The translations under genes were made by a program, and so were the position numbers. Of a stretch of DNA of 64,000 bases, positions 55,201 through 57,377 are shown in pieces (positions within the stretch are counted from its first letter, which is position 1; each line of letters opens with the position of its first letter). The stretch covers positions 61,068,201 to 61,132,200 of the forward strand of contig CM059562.1 in assembly GCA_030386875.1 (NCBI GenBank), in the 5' to 3' direction. This DNA comes from Morinoia aosen (taxonomy: Eukaryota > Arthropoda > Malacostraca > Amphipoda > Talitridae). Below the pieces are notes generated by a model, which ran no database searches, was not told the origin of the DNA, and saw nothing but the letters and a program-made list of their open reading frames with translations.

Positions 55201-57297
55201 GGAACCTGCGGTTTTGTGGATGCGTAATTTGTTGTCTACGATGGAGTATTGGTAACTTGAATTCTCGGTAAGCATCACATTTATATCGTGTCACGTTTAG
55301 AGTCTTATAACGGTAGAATGTGTGTGCCTTTCATTAATGCAGTTGTGCCCTTTCAAATTATTTCGTTCAATGCCTTGTGTGATTCATCCACGTGTTTTCC
55401 CCAAATAAACTCATGTAAATCTTCAATCCTTTTATTCTCCATGTCTGGTATGCAGGTGTACGCAAGCATAAAGGATAATACTATAACATGTGTGGGGGTT
55501 GCAATTCCCTCAGCGTATGGGCAAGGGGGGTCCTAAACCCACCCGCGTCTCGGTATCGCGACAGAATAAATTGTCCTAAATAAGTAATTATCAATTATTA
55601 TCATGTAAGCTAATCATTAATCAGTAAGCATTGCAGGACACAGGTAACAAACATAATCAATACAAACTTTAATGTAAGAACTTTAACGCAAGAACAAACT
55701 TGAATTCAGTTTTATTAAAACAGTCACTCGAAATGGCTTCCATGAACTTCAACACATTTACGACATCTAACAGCCAGTGAGCGCCTTACAGATTGAAACA
55801 CGCCAGGCATTTCCGTAATACGGCCAGCTGAGTCCACAATGCGTCCAACCAGATCCTGTTCCGATTCAACAGGGGTGGCATACACGAGGTCCTTCATGGT
55901 TCCCCACAAGAAGAAATCCAGTGGCGTCAAATCAGGCGACCTAGCTGGCCATGCTACAGGAGCACCTCTGTCAATCCATCGGTTTTGAAACTGGTTATTC
56001 AGGAACAGGCGTGTTTCACGAAAGTAATGTGCTGGCGCTCCGTCATGCTGGAACCACATTCGCCTGCGTGTCTCCAAGGGCACGTCCTCCAGTAGTCCAG
56101 GCAAAACTTCGCGTAGGAAGATGGTGTACGCAGGTCCCGTGAGAGGAGAAGGTAATAGGTACGGACCAATTAAATTATTGCCAATTTTGCCTGCCCACAC
56201 GTTGACTCTAAATCTGTGCTGGTGACTATTAGGCTGAATAACATGAAGGTTATTTCCAGCCCAGTAATGATTATTGTGACGGTTGAAAACCACATCACGA
56301 CAGAAATAAGCTTCATCAGTGAAGAGAATAAGTTTTGAGAACCCGCGATTCATTCTTTCCTGTTGCATTAACCACTGGCAAAACAGCATACGAGGTTCAA
56401 AATCACCTGACATGAGTCCTTGCACTCTTTGGAAATGGTACGGACGTAATTGCTGACGATGTAGTGCCCTCCACACAGTAGTATGGTTTCGCAAGCCAAG
56501 ACGTTGAGCAGCTGCACGAGTGCTGGTTCGTGGATGTTGCTCAAAGTATTCCACAATTCTATCCTCCTGTGGATGATGGCCGCGCCAAGCATTCCCTCTG
56601 TTAACGTTGAAGCTGCCGGTGTCACGCAATCTCGTATGCAGAGTAGCAAAATACCGGAAATCAGGCACTTCGCGCCTAGGAAACCTTTCTCTGTACATCC
56701 CCAGAGCGAGCCTACCATTTCCGCCTGCAGCTCCATAAATCAAATGCAAGTCTGCCTTCTCAGCATTGGTAAATCTTTCCATGGTCACAGGGCAACGGCG
56801 TGTCAACAAATGGCGAACTGATACTGCAACACGTGCGTTCCAGTAATGTAGATTGTTAATAATAAATTTTATTTCATTATTTCAGTTTCACATTGCATCT
56901 TGAAATCTTGTCGTTGATTACATGGAATGGATAACCCATATTGAAATGAGAAAAAATGCTTTAATTGTATATGACAATCTCGAAAACTAACAACTTTAAA
57001 TAACAATTGGTGTGCGGCCCAGTTATAACATGCACTTCTAAACATGCTTTGCGACGCCATAACTCGAAAACTAATGAGTTTTGGACATTTTCTCATTCAT
57101 GAAAATCGATTTATTTTGAGGTTTTGTACCTAAGTTCGAAGTTTGTTCAAAGTAAAAAAAAACACCCTGTATAAGGAAATAGACGTTCATCAAGATAAAA
57201 CGATGTTTTGATGTACTTTTTCCTTACCTGCGGCTGCTGAAAGACAGAAGACTGCTAACCACGCAGCGGTCATGAGAAATAACTCCAACTTCGCCAT
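1105..57297 (-). CDS. Multi-MAM-domain secreted protein gene (whole traced extent, 29 exons)
   Basis: A multi-exon gene read from 57297 downwards. Exon 1 encodes a signal peptide; exons 2 to 29 encode nine successive MAM domains, recognised by the repeated order Cys-x-Phe-Glu, a second Cys, a Trp, Cys-Leu/Val-x-Phe before an aromatic strand, a Trp strand, and a terminal Leu/Ile-Asp-Asp/Asn-Ile followed by Cys. Traced coding length is 4,487 bp, about 1,495 residues. All junctions but one (exon 18 to 19) keep the reading frame. Several N-glycosylation sequons (NVT, NIT, NRT, NYT, NKT) and many cysteines fit an extracellular protein. MAM domains are known in adhesion and receptor proteins; ligand and tissue are unknown. 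The closest named insect group I can suggest is the MAM and LDL-receptor-A proteins, but no LDL-receptor-A module or membrane segment is visible. The 3' end lies below 1105, probably outside the window. Confidence 0.88.
1885..2085 (+). repeat. Purine-rich interspersed repeat, copy 1
   Basis: Contains the family's recurring words: GGGACAGCAGG, AAACAAAGTGGG, a CCTGGGAGC block and a final GCTCCCT. Related copies lie near 9885, 17995, 18725 and 44480. A partial further copy with an AGGAAGCAAGGAAACTGA block follows at about 2200-2290. No coding capacity. Confidence 0.6.
3038..3165 (-). CDS. Exon 28: MAM domain 9, central part
   Basis: Follows a CACTAG acceptor. Encodes GSFVFAAARQ, LLYSPLMPALGE and the third-cysteine strand TVLCVSFWYH. 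Starts in phase 0 and ends in phase 2 at a perfect GTGAGT donor; the split codon gives Met with exon 29, completing Phe-Trp-Tyr-His-Met. Confidence 0.88.
5303..5460 (-). CDS. Exon 27: MAM domain 9, first part
   Basis: Follows GACTGCCAG. Completes domain 8 with Gly-Pro-Cys, then opens domain 9 with LSCTWEEPWCGWTGD, YMWQRAARTQ and the loop VADHTLRNQE. Starts in phase 1, ends in phase 0 at GTATGT. GC-rich, like exons 19 and 25. Confidence 0.9.
6496..6607 (-). CDS. Exon 26: MAM domain 8, end
   Basis: Follows GACGACGCAG. Encodes IAVLESASAVRLVFEGVLSE and the terminal signature AVGLDEIRLTEG. The fourth cysteine follows at the start of exon 27. Phase 0 start, phase 1 end; donor GTGCGG. Confidence 0.87.
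6608..9482 (-). other. Intron 25: content
   Basis: A 2.9-kb AT-rich intron between exons 26 and 25. I see no MAM-like exon, no recognisable mobile element and no tandem repeat. Short open frames near 8200-8480 on both strands have no recognisable motif. Confidence 0.6.
9483..9677 (-). CDS. Exon 25: MAM domain 8, central part
   Basis: Follows AATTCAG. Encodes GSRARLYTPYMNITQPQC (with an Asn-Ile-Thr sequon and the third cysteine), SVAVLLHGIAGVPGSISVWQ and the Trp strand VEWKIHH. Sixty-five codons, phase 0 at both ends; donor GTGAGA. Strongly GC-rich relative to its introns. Confidence 0.9.
9885..10095 (+). repeat. Purine-rich interspersed repeat, copy 2
   Basis: Purine-rich head (runs of GAAGAAG), AAACTGAAAGAAGCAAAGT, GTAGAAGTCC, a CCTGGGCGCCGG block, and the tail CTTACCTATCCTATGCTCC followed by CTGA. 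The tail matches the copies at 18725 and 44480 closely. Confidence 0.7.
10550..10568. repeat. (AT)n microsatellite
   Basis: An uninterrupted run of alternating A and T within intron 24, immediately after CTCT. Confidence 0.85.
11409..11600 (-). CDS. Exon 24: end of MAM domain 7 and start of MAM domain 8
   Basis: Follows CTGCTGCAG. Encodes IDEGPC, the fourth cysteine of domain 7, then DACHFYEGFCSF, opening domain 8, with IDWQWHDGTG and DYFIYLDTKASP. An acidic run (ADDDDID) sits just before the core Trp. Sixty-four codons, phase 0 at both ends; donor GTGAGT. Confidence 0.9.
12655..12834 (-). CDS. Exon 23: MAM domain 7, later part
   Basis: Follows a TTCTAG acceptor. Encodes GGESGEDLVQIYRRV, the Trp strand DEWISESRTLKG and AIAIITSTTDGDASIDNFR, the terminal Ile-Asp-Asn signature. 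Sixty codons, phase 0 at both ends; donor GTGGGT. The fourth cysteine is in exon 24. Confidence 0.87.
13228..13388 (-). CDS. Exon 22: MAM domain 7, third-cysteine strand
   Basis: Follows TTTGTCAG. Encodes VEQHYITSPDYYG and DYCLNFLIHYTG. The 3' boundary is less sure: the donor used, GTTCGT after Met-Arg, keeps phase 0 with exon 23 and adds the segment LKPPFFYLQMR. A GC donor right after TYR-Thr-Gly would also be in a plausible position. Confidence 0.8.
13589..13846 (-). CDS. Exon 21: linker and start of MAM domain 7
   Basis: Follows CATCACAG. The first half encodes a hydrophilic linker of about 40 residues rich in Glu, Ser, Thr and Gly (TEPEKETGSAHGSDRSG is part of it), with no cysteine. MAM domain 7 then opens with HLCSFESSDTNCSIEFF and NNYTWHEV, with an Asn-Tyr-Thr sequon. 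It is the longest exon seen and the clearest inter-domain spacer in the protein. Phase 1 at both ends; donor GTACGA. Confidence 0.88.
14040..14272 (-). mobile_element. tRNA-derived SINE-like element
   Basis: On the minus strand the first about 85 bases resemble a degraded tRNA: an A-box-like region, a stem around GAACGCTTGCGTTC, then GGTTGCTAGCTCGATCCCC, a near-consensus RNA polymerase III B box. About 140 bases of unrelated body follow, ending near ATTGAAAACCACTGAG. The layout (tRNA head plus unrelated body) is that of a SINE. It sits in intron 20. I see no clear target duplication. Confidence 0.5.
15010..15312 (+). repeat. Purine-rich interspersed repeat, subfamily A copy
   Basis: Shares with the copy at 54070-54350: GAATCTATGCACAAGG, GGGACAGCAGGAAACCGG, a short AAAAAGA tract, CAGCACCTCACATT, GAGTGCTAATGCCC, a GATA...TGTATCC-like block, CTCCTGAAGG, and GATGAGATAA at the end. 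No protein coding. Lies in intron 20. Confidence 0.72.
15783..15891 (-). CDS. Exon 20: MAM domain 6, end
   Basis: Follows ATCGCCCAG. Encodes VEHHHYVVELEGIIGIGQ, then the terminal signature SFAIDNLEVRYEDC with the fourth cysteine. Starts in phase 0, ends in phase 1 at GTAAGC. Confidence 0.9.
15971..16010. repeat. Short tandem ATTATCAAG repeat
   Basis: Three adjoining copies of a nine-base unit (ATTATCAAG), followed by one more GATTATC after a small gap, in intron 19. Confidence 0.75.
16781..16955 (-). CDS. Exon 19: MAM domain 6, central strands
   Basis: Encodes TFTLISLELSAPVPQSYGY, EAGAVEVRLVHEENRTSVD and WRHELGSLVDWTRATVNF, matching the third-cysteine strand and Trp strand of a MAM domain, with an Asn-Arg-Thr sequon. 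The acceptor chosen (CTTCAG) leaves one base, T, to finish a codon. If the missing upstream exon ends in TG, that codon is the expected third Cys. A later acceptor (CCGCAG, exon start about 16910) is possible. Ends in phase 0 at GTAAAT. The exon is strikingly GC-rich against its flanks. Confidence 0.75.
17325..17410 (+). repeat. Purine-rich repeat, subfamily A fragment
   Basis: Contains CCAGGGAGCGCTAATTTCC, ATAGATCAATAA and CCCTAAGAGGGG, matching the 3' part of the copies at 15010 and 54070. The 5' part is missing. Confidence 0.5.
17690..17830 (-). mobile_element. SINE-like fragment with a B box
   Basis: The minus strand contains CTGTTCGAGCCCGGTCC, a close match to a polymerase III B box in a tRNA-like context, followed by a short GC-richer body. 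No convincing A box. It is a probable truncated tRNA-derived SINE, different in body from the one at 14040. Confidence 0.35.
17995..18150 (+). repeat. Purine-rich interspersed repeat, copy 3
   Basis: Begins near ACATAGAAACAG, continues as a purine run, then GGAAGCAAGAAAACTGAAAG, AAGCAAAGTGGGGAC and GCAGAAGTCCC. The tail is truncated relative to copies 2 and 4. Confidence 0.65.
18725..18975 (+). repeat. Purine-rich interspersed repeat, copy 4
   Basis: The most complete of its subfamily: head GCGCATAGAGACATAGAAAC, a purine-rich middle, CAGCTGAGGTAAGTTAACAG, a GGGGGCGCCAGCCCGTATA block, GATAATCGAACCTAAC, and tail CTATCCTATGCACC followed by CTGAGGGGCG. Confidence 0.72.
19879..20095 (-). CDS. Exon 18: end of MAM domain 5 and start of MAM domain 6
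   Basis: Follows TTTCGCAAG. Encodes VLLRGSLPSTSACSMALDDM, closing domain 5 with an Ala-Leu-Asp-Asp-Met signature and Gly-Pro-Cys. Domain 6 then opens with ATCDFEDHTSCLW and SRLVNWFVSTS. Ends in phase 1 at a perfect GTGAGT donor. The next exon found (exon 19) starts in phase 2, so the two cannot be joined directly. Confidence 0.87.
20165..20275. repeat. Tandem repeat of about 26 bp with (AT)n
   Basis: Two adjoining copies of a unit reading TGAATGTGAAATATATTACA plus TAAATA, a partial third copy after a run of alternating A and T (about 20224-20242). Lies in intron 17. Confidence 0.7.
20696..20814 (-). CDS. Exon 17: MAM domain 5, Trp strand
   Basis: Follows GTTTTCACAG. Encodes VWTETVNG and the strand HWRAFQVTVPA. 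Starts in phase 1 and ends in phase 0. The donor is either GTTTTG directly after CAG (used here) or GTACGC six bases later, ending at 20690. Both keep frame and differ by Val-Leu. The second site fits the donor consensus better; the first gives the more usual MAM spacing. Confidence 0.82.
21085..21195 (+). repeat. Purine-rich repeat, subfamily A fragment
   Basis: Contains GGGCCCTCACATCTTCCC, ACGATAACTCCCAAGG, GGTTGTATCCTGCTGAAGG, matching the 3' part of subfamily A. Just before it, GCGGGCCCTC / TCGGGCCCTC is repeated with a 26-base spacing, suggesting a small tandem slip. It lies in intron 16. Confidence 0.5.
21196..25193 (-). other. Introns 15-16: remaining content
   Basis: Outside exon 16 (23699-23836) this is AT-rich intronic sequence. 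Short open frames at 22982-23182 and 23140-23563 show no domain motif. A small local duplication (ATACATTAT blocks separated by AAGGTTGAAAAGGTTGAAA) lies near 22170-22220. I see no mobile element ends. Confidence 0.55.
23699..23836 (-). CDS. Exon 16: MAM domain 5, central part
   Basis: Follows TTGGACCAG. Encodes GKALWLMGSDEKEVSC, ARLTF and the third-cysteine strand ESCLTFYHLTDCEAGGALLE. Two additional cysteines (VSC and TDC) may form an extra disulphide. Phase 1 at both ends; donor GTTTGT. The split codon gives Val with exon 17. Confidence 0.88.
25194..25340 (-). CDS. Exon 15: MAM domain 5, first part
   Basis: Follows GATCTCCAG. Encodes STCSFEENSCAI, the Trp in PKWTAQSG and the loop PDHTTYTNYG. 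An extra cysteine (SQDCDNE) sits between the first-cysteine region and the Trp. Phase 1 at both ends; donor GTAAGA. Confidence 0.9.
26640..27060. repeat. Dispersed repeat shared with 52020-52345
   Basis: The stretch ending CAAAATTGCTCACTACAATT, then an AT-rich tract, then a block around CTATCGCAGGAACCG aligns with 52235-52345, and an upstream block (GACC..., AACTCGATTT / AACTCAATTT, CCAGTTAAT) aligns too. This is an unclassified dispersed repeat seen twice in this window. Confidence 0.5.
27307..27442 (-). CDS. Exon 14: MAM domain 4, end
   Basis: Follows CATCGACAG. Encodes SDGWLSGFIFI, KIIFRTATVGRVWLYVALD and the terminal signature ALDNIVITSGSC with the fourth cysteine. Ends in phase 1 at GTGAGC; the split codon gives Ala with exon 15. 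Confidence 0.9.
28102..28215 (-). CDS. Exon 13: MAM domain 4, third-cysteine strand
   Basis: Follows CAACCCTCAG. Encodes SSCVTFDYYMNG, the conserved Cys-x-x-Phe-x-Tyr-x-Met-x-Gly strand, then LALEVLVEEDGNKSLVWRR. Phase 0 at both ends; donor GTATGG. Confidence 0.9.
29903..29991 (-). CDS. Exon 12: MAM domain 4, loop and SP strand
   Basis: Follows TTGCCCCCAG. Encodes DHGHWLAFRPS and ATFTSPVFPATE, matching the MAM order Asp-His, aromatic strand, Ser-Pro strand. Only 89 bp; starts in phase 1, ends in phase 0 at GTGAGA. Confidence 0.87.
31756..31908 (-). CDS. Exon 11: MAM domain 4, first part
   Basis: Follows GTCCTACAG. Encodes EVPSATGCDFTNGNLCSW, a MAM opening with the first two cysteines, then GSRWEVVSDVTNSYFIDP. 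Phase 1 at both ends; donor GTGGGT. The split codon with exon 12 gives Asp, forming the Asp-His loop. Confidence 0.9.
34051..34186 (-). CDS. Exon 10: MAM domain 3, end
   Basis: Encodes ISFVATRMAGEW and the terminal signature AMVSIDDVSVTL followed by Asn-Asn-Cys. A Pro/Ser/Thr-rich linker follows before the next domain. The donor is uncertain: GTGCTACG after 34051, or GTTGGT thirty bases further on, ending at 34021. Both leave phase 1 and both are weak. The acceptor is CAG just before ATC AGT. Confidence 0.8.
34659..34833 (-). CDS. Exon 9: MAM domain 3, middle strands
   Basis: Follows a TTAG acceptor; the first base completes Trp, giving FKFW-FKILRSAPATLEV. Also carries NKTIWSIPTDWKIGYW, with an Asn-Lys-Thr sequon and the core Trp, and APISVKAYNYLE. 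Ends in phase 0 at GTAAGT. Confidence 0.87.
36434..36549. repeat. 26-bp tandem array, over four copies
   Basis: The word CGAGG recurs at 36446, 36472, 36498 and 36524, an exact 26-base period, within a unit reading CGAGGCTTACTAATAGACAA plus ACTATA. The middle copies are identical and the outer ones have drifted. Confidence 0.9.
37128..37222. repeat. Compound TA/CA microsatellite
   Basis: Alternating runs of TATATA, GTGTGT and ACACAC with a few interruptions, in intron 8. Confidence 0.85.
38545..38810 (+). repeat. Purine-rich repeat, subfamily A copy
   Basis: Diverged copy: GAATCTTTGCTCAAGG, a long purine-rich tract, TTCACATCTTTCCCATGG, GTGCGAATTCTGTTGG, ATACAATGATTATACC and TATGAGGGGCG. The order and spacing match the copies at 15010 and 54070. 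Confidence 0.5.
39811..40037. repeat. 115-bp tandem duplication
   Basis: Two adjoining copies, starting at TGTATTCAATAA (39811 and 39926). Both contain TTACACGATCTGGAATATCA, TCTGATGATGTCTTTTCGCC and CTGCT. They are about 90% alike by eye. Confidence 0.88.
40139..40340 (-). CDS. Exon 8: MAM domain 3, first half
   Basis: Follows TTTTGTGCAG. Encodes a textbook MAM opening, TCDFETDTCGWRNEGSMNW, then PTHLIFVSHED, AVLASPYVS and the third-cysteine strand NCFKF. Ends in phase 2 at GTGAGT; the split codon gives Trp with exon 9. The next exon is 5.3 kb away across a duplicated, repeat-rich intron. Confidence 0.92.
41589..41750 (-). CDS. Exon 7: MAM domain 2, end
   Basis: Follows CCTTTCAG. Encodes the Trp strand SAWMFASAKY, the strand QQILFEIT, and the terminal signature LKVDDIVLQSNVTC with the fourth cysteine and an Asn-Val-Thr sequon. 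Ends in phase 1 at GTAAAT; the split codon gives Ala with exon 8. Confidence 0.9.
42736..42927 (-). CDS. Exon 6: MAM domain 2, central part
   Basis: Follows CATTCCAG and starts GYFLMANFSD, the usual strand after the Asp-His-Thr loop. Contains the third-cysteine strand HYCLTFWYQL and VSFRLTTNSSE, with an Asn-Ser-Ser sequon. Phase 1 at both ends; donor GTGAGT. Confidence 0.9.
43514..43621 (-). CDS. Exon 5: MAM domain 2, early part
   Basis: Follows ATCCCAG. Encodes a short segment with FAFYRYRGSHLK and the MAM loop motif VDHTTMTEQ, equivalent to the Asp-His-Thr of many MAM domains. Phase 1 at both ends, so it is a symmetrical exon. The donor is GTGATG. Confidence 0.85.
44480..44700 (+). repeat. 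Purine-rich interspersed repeat, copy 5
   Basis: AAACAAAGTGGGATAAAAGC, TCTCCTGGGGAGCTAGTCC, ATTCAAACCTAATAAACC and the tail ATTACCTATCCTATGCCTCC. The tail closely matches copies 2 and 4. Lies in intron 4. Confidence 0.68.
45561..45699 (-). CDS. Exon 4: end of MAM domain 1 and start of MAM domain 2
   Basis: Encodes VIVDGIDSAILLDNIEVEDG then Ala-Cys, the classic MAM ending with the Leu-Asp-Asn-Ile signature and fourth cysteine. After Pro-Thr-Pro-Pro a new domain begins with SCNFDFSSEATGGC. The acceptor could be CAG before CTC (used here) or three bases earlier. Ends in phase 1 at GTACGAG, and the split codon gives Ser with exon 5. Confidence 0.85.
46230..46380 (-). CDS. Exon 3: MAM domain 1, middle strands
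   Basis: Follows CATGCAG and completes one codon before YRALGSEPAVLGMYYALSG, continuing the aromatic strand after HCVTF. It then carries SVALWRRQ and the Trp strand HWATASVEIDV expected in the middle of a MAM domain. Ends in phase 0 at GTGTGT. Exactly one plus fifty codons, so it keeps frame from exon 2 to exon 4. Confidence 0.88.
47291..47507 (-). CDS. Exon 2: MAM domain 1, first half
   Basis: Follows a CTCCAG acceptor and starts in phase 1. Encodes the opening CNFEEGNCG with the first two MAM cysteines, the core Trp in FDWIRY, then a glycine-rich loop (PAGGYMLAD), and closes with the third-cysteine strand HCVTF. Ends in phase 2 at a perfect GTAAGT donor; the split codon gives Asp with exon 3. 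Confidence 0.9.
47508..52365 (-). other. Intron 1, part proximal to exon 2
   Basis: About 4.9 kb of AT-rich intronic sequence with no MAM-like exon, no transposon terminal repeats and no long open frame that I can recognise. A tRNA A-box-like stretch near 50150 is too weak to call. The last 350 bases (from 52020) belong to the dispersed repeat shared with 26640-27060. Confidence 0.6.
52020..52345. repeat. Dispersed repeat shared with 26640-27060
   Basis: Contains TTCAAAATTGCTCACTACAA, a following AT-rich tract and a CCTATCGCTGCAACGG block, aligning to 26935-27060, plus weaker upstream similarity. The Tc1/mariner-type element begins only about 20 bases after the recognisable similarity ends. 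Confidence 0.5.
52634..52815. repeat. Degenerate GGGAAATACTTTA repeats at the LTR start
   Basis: The word GGGAAATAC with a following TTCAC, TTTATT or CTTAT recurs about six times at irregular 20-40 base spacing, several times preceded by GGGGAAATTT. This looks like repeated U3 units. Confidence 0.75.
52965..53045. repeat. CA-rich simple sequence
   Basis: A tract made of ACACA, CACAAAACAC and related words inside the LTR, upstream of its TATA-like box. Confidence 0.75.
53283..53296 (+). promoter_or_regulatory. TATA-like box of the solo LTR
   Basis: GAGTATATAAGCGG lies downstream of a CCAATCAG motif (about 53102) and a GC-rich stretch. The set resembles a retrotransposon U3 promoter. Confidence 0.45.
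54070..54350 (+). repeat. Purine-rich repeat, subfamily A copy (inside Harbinger)
   Basis: The best copy of subfamily A: GCAGAATCTATGCACAAGG, a TGCATAGAAACAGAAAGC head, a long purine-rich tract, GACAGGACAGCAGTG, CTCACATTGTACCCCTGGG, GAGCGCTAATGCCCATAG, ACAATAGTTGTATCCCCC and TGAGGGGGGCGGATGTGAGA. A similar word, GCGGATATGAGATA, lies at 53962-53975; this could be a 14-bp target duplication with one mismatch, but the same ending occurs in another copy, so it may belong to the repeat. Confidence 0.72.
54358..54676 (+). pseudogene. PIF/Harbinger transposase N-terminal fragment
   Basis: An ATG at 54358 opens MDDKKKKVLA, then a basic tract KRSRWSKDRLKK. After a frame change near 54478 the reading continues as NNPYDFRNYWRMS and HATIAPFIQKQNT, the well-known N-terminal segment of Harbinger transposases (Asp-Phe-Arg-Asn, then Pro-Phe-Ile-x-Lys-Gln-Asp/Asn-Thr, then Arg-x-Ala-Ile-Ser). 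It then runs into unrelated sequence and stops. The DDE catalytic part is missing, so it cannot be active. Confidence 0.8.
55724..56809 (-). CDS. DDE transposase of the Tc1/mariner-type element
   Basis: An unbroken 361-codon frame; a second Met at codon 10 (56782, before ERFTNAEKAD) is an equally likely start. The N-terminal part has a helix-turn-helix region: an early helix near residues 12-40, and TSTRAAAQRLGLRNHTTVWR near 95-114. The catalytic core shows LFTDEAYF with Asp165, FQHDGAPAHY with Asp256, and SPDLTPLDFFLWG with Asp298. The second and third Asp are 41 residues apart. These are the DDE/D motifs of the IS630-Tc1-mariner superfamily, and the enzyme would cut and join the element's TA-flanked ends. 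No frameshift or stop is present and the right inverted repeat is complete, so the insertion may be fairly young, although the element is now split by a nested LTR on its 3' side. Confidence 0.9.
   Translation of the reverse strand: MLTRRCPVTMERFTNAEKADLHLIYGAAGGNGRLALGMYRERFPRREVPDFRYFATLHTRLRDTGSFNVNRGNAWRGHHPQEDRIVEYFEQHPRTSTRAAAQRLGLRNHTTVWRALHRQQLRPYHFQRVQGLMSGDFEPRMLFCQWLMQQERMNRGFSKLILFTDEAYFCRDVVFNRHNNHYWAGNNLHVIQPNSHQHRFRVNVWAGKIGNNLIGPYLLPSPLTGPAYTIFLREVLPGLLEDVPLETRRRMWFQHDGAPAHYFRETRLFLNNQFQNRWIDRGAPVAWPARSPDLTPLDFFLWGTMKDLVYATPVESEQDLVGRIVDSAGRITEMPGVFQSVRRSLAVRCRKCVEVHGSHFE
57228..57297 (-). CDS. Exon 1: signal peptide of the multi-MAM protein
   Basis: Opens with ATG in a fair context (AAAG before ATGG). 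It encodes 23 codons: Met-Ala-Lys, then a hydrophobic stretch rich in Leu, Phe, Ala, Trp and Val, ending Leu-Ser-Ala-Ala-Ala, a typical signal peptidase site. It ends in phase 1 at a GTAAGG donor. The split codon joins exon 2 as GAT (Asp), so the mature protein would start at or near Asp-Ser-Val, a few residues before the first MAM cysteine. Exon 2 lies about 9.7 kb away, across a nest of transposons. I found no MAM-like exon in between. Confidence 0.85.
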
Positions 57298-57370
57298 CTT
57301 TAGATGGCATTTACGCTTTTTGCACCCAAATGTTAATACTTATTACAGTAGGCTCACTATTCAGGGGCAA

Positions 57371-57377
57371 CTTTATA
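57371..57377 (-). promoter_or_regulatory. Candidate TATA box of the MAM gene
   Basis: The minus strand reads TATAAAG here, 74 bases before the start codon of exon 1. If used, the first transcribed base would lie about 25-30 bases downstream, giving a 5' leader of roughly 45 bases without needing a leader exon. I see no strong initiator motif, and a TATA-like word is common in AT-rich DNA, so this is only a candidate. Confidence 0.3.

Larger units (their letters stand above)
52634..55563 (+). mobile_element. Solo long terminal repeat, flanked by GAAT
   Basis: Begins TGTGGGGAAATAC and ends TATCGCGACA, so it has the TG...CA ends of an LTR. GAAT lies directly before it (52630-52633) and directly after it (55564-55567), a 4-bp target duplication typical of Ty3/gypsy-like elements. 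Inside are a promoter-like GAGTATATAAGCGG near 53283 and an AATAAA near 55404. Subtracting the nested Harbinger element leaves about 1.9 kb. No gag, pol or second LTR was seen. Class cannot be fixed from an LTR alone. Confidence 0.65.
52366..57169 (-). mobile_element. Tc1/mariner-type (DD41D-spaced) transposon, interrupted by nested insertions
   Basis: Flanked by TA on both sides (52364-52365 and 57170-57171), the target duplication of this superfamily. Terminal inverted repeats of about 110 bases: left 52366-52476, right 57060-57169. Both start A/CAGGGTG, then a T run and ACTTTGAACAAACTTCGAAC, and end CGAGTTAT; they are more than 90% alike by eye. The right-hand part carries the transposase on the minus strand. 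Removing the inner solo LTR and its 4-bp duplication leaves about 1.87 kb, a normal size for such an element. It sits in intron 1 in the same direction as the host gene. Confidence 0.85.
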
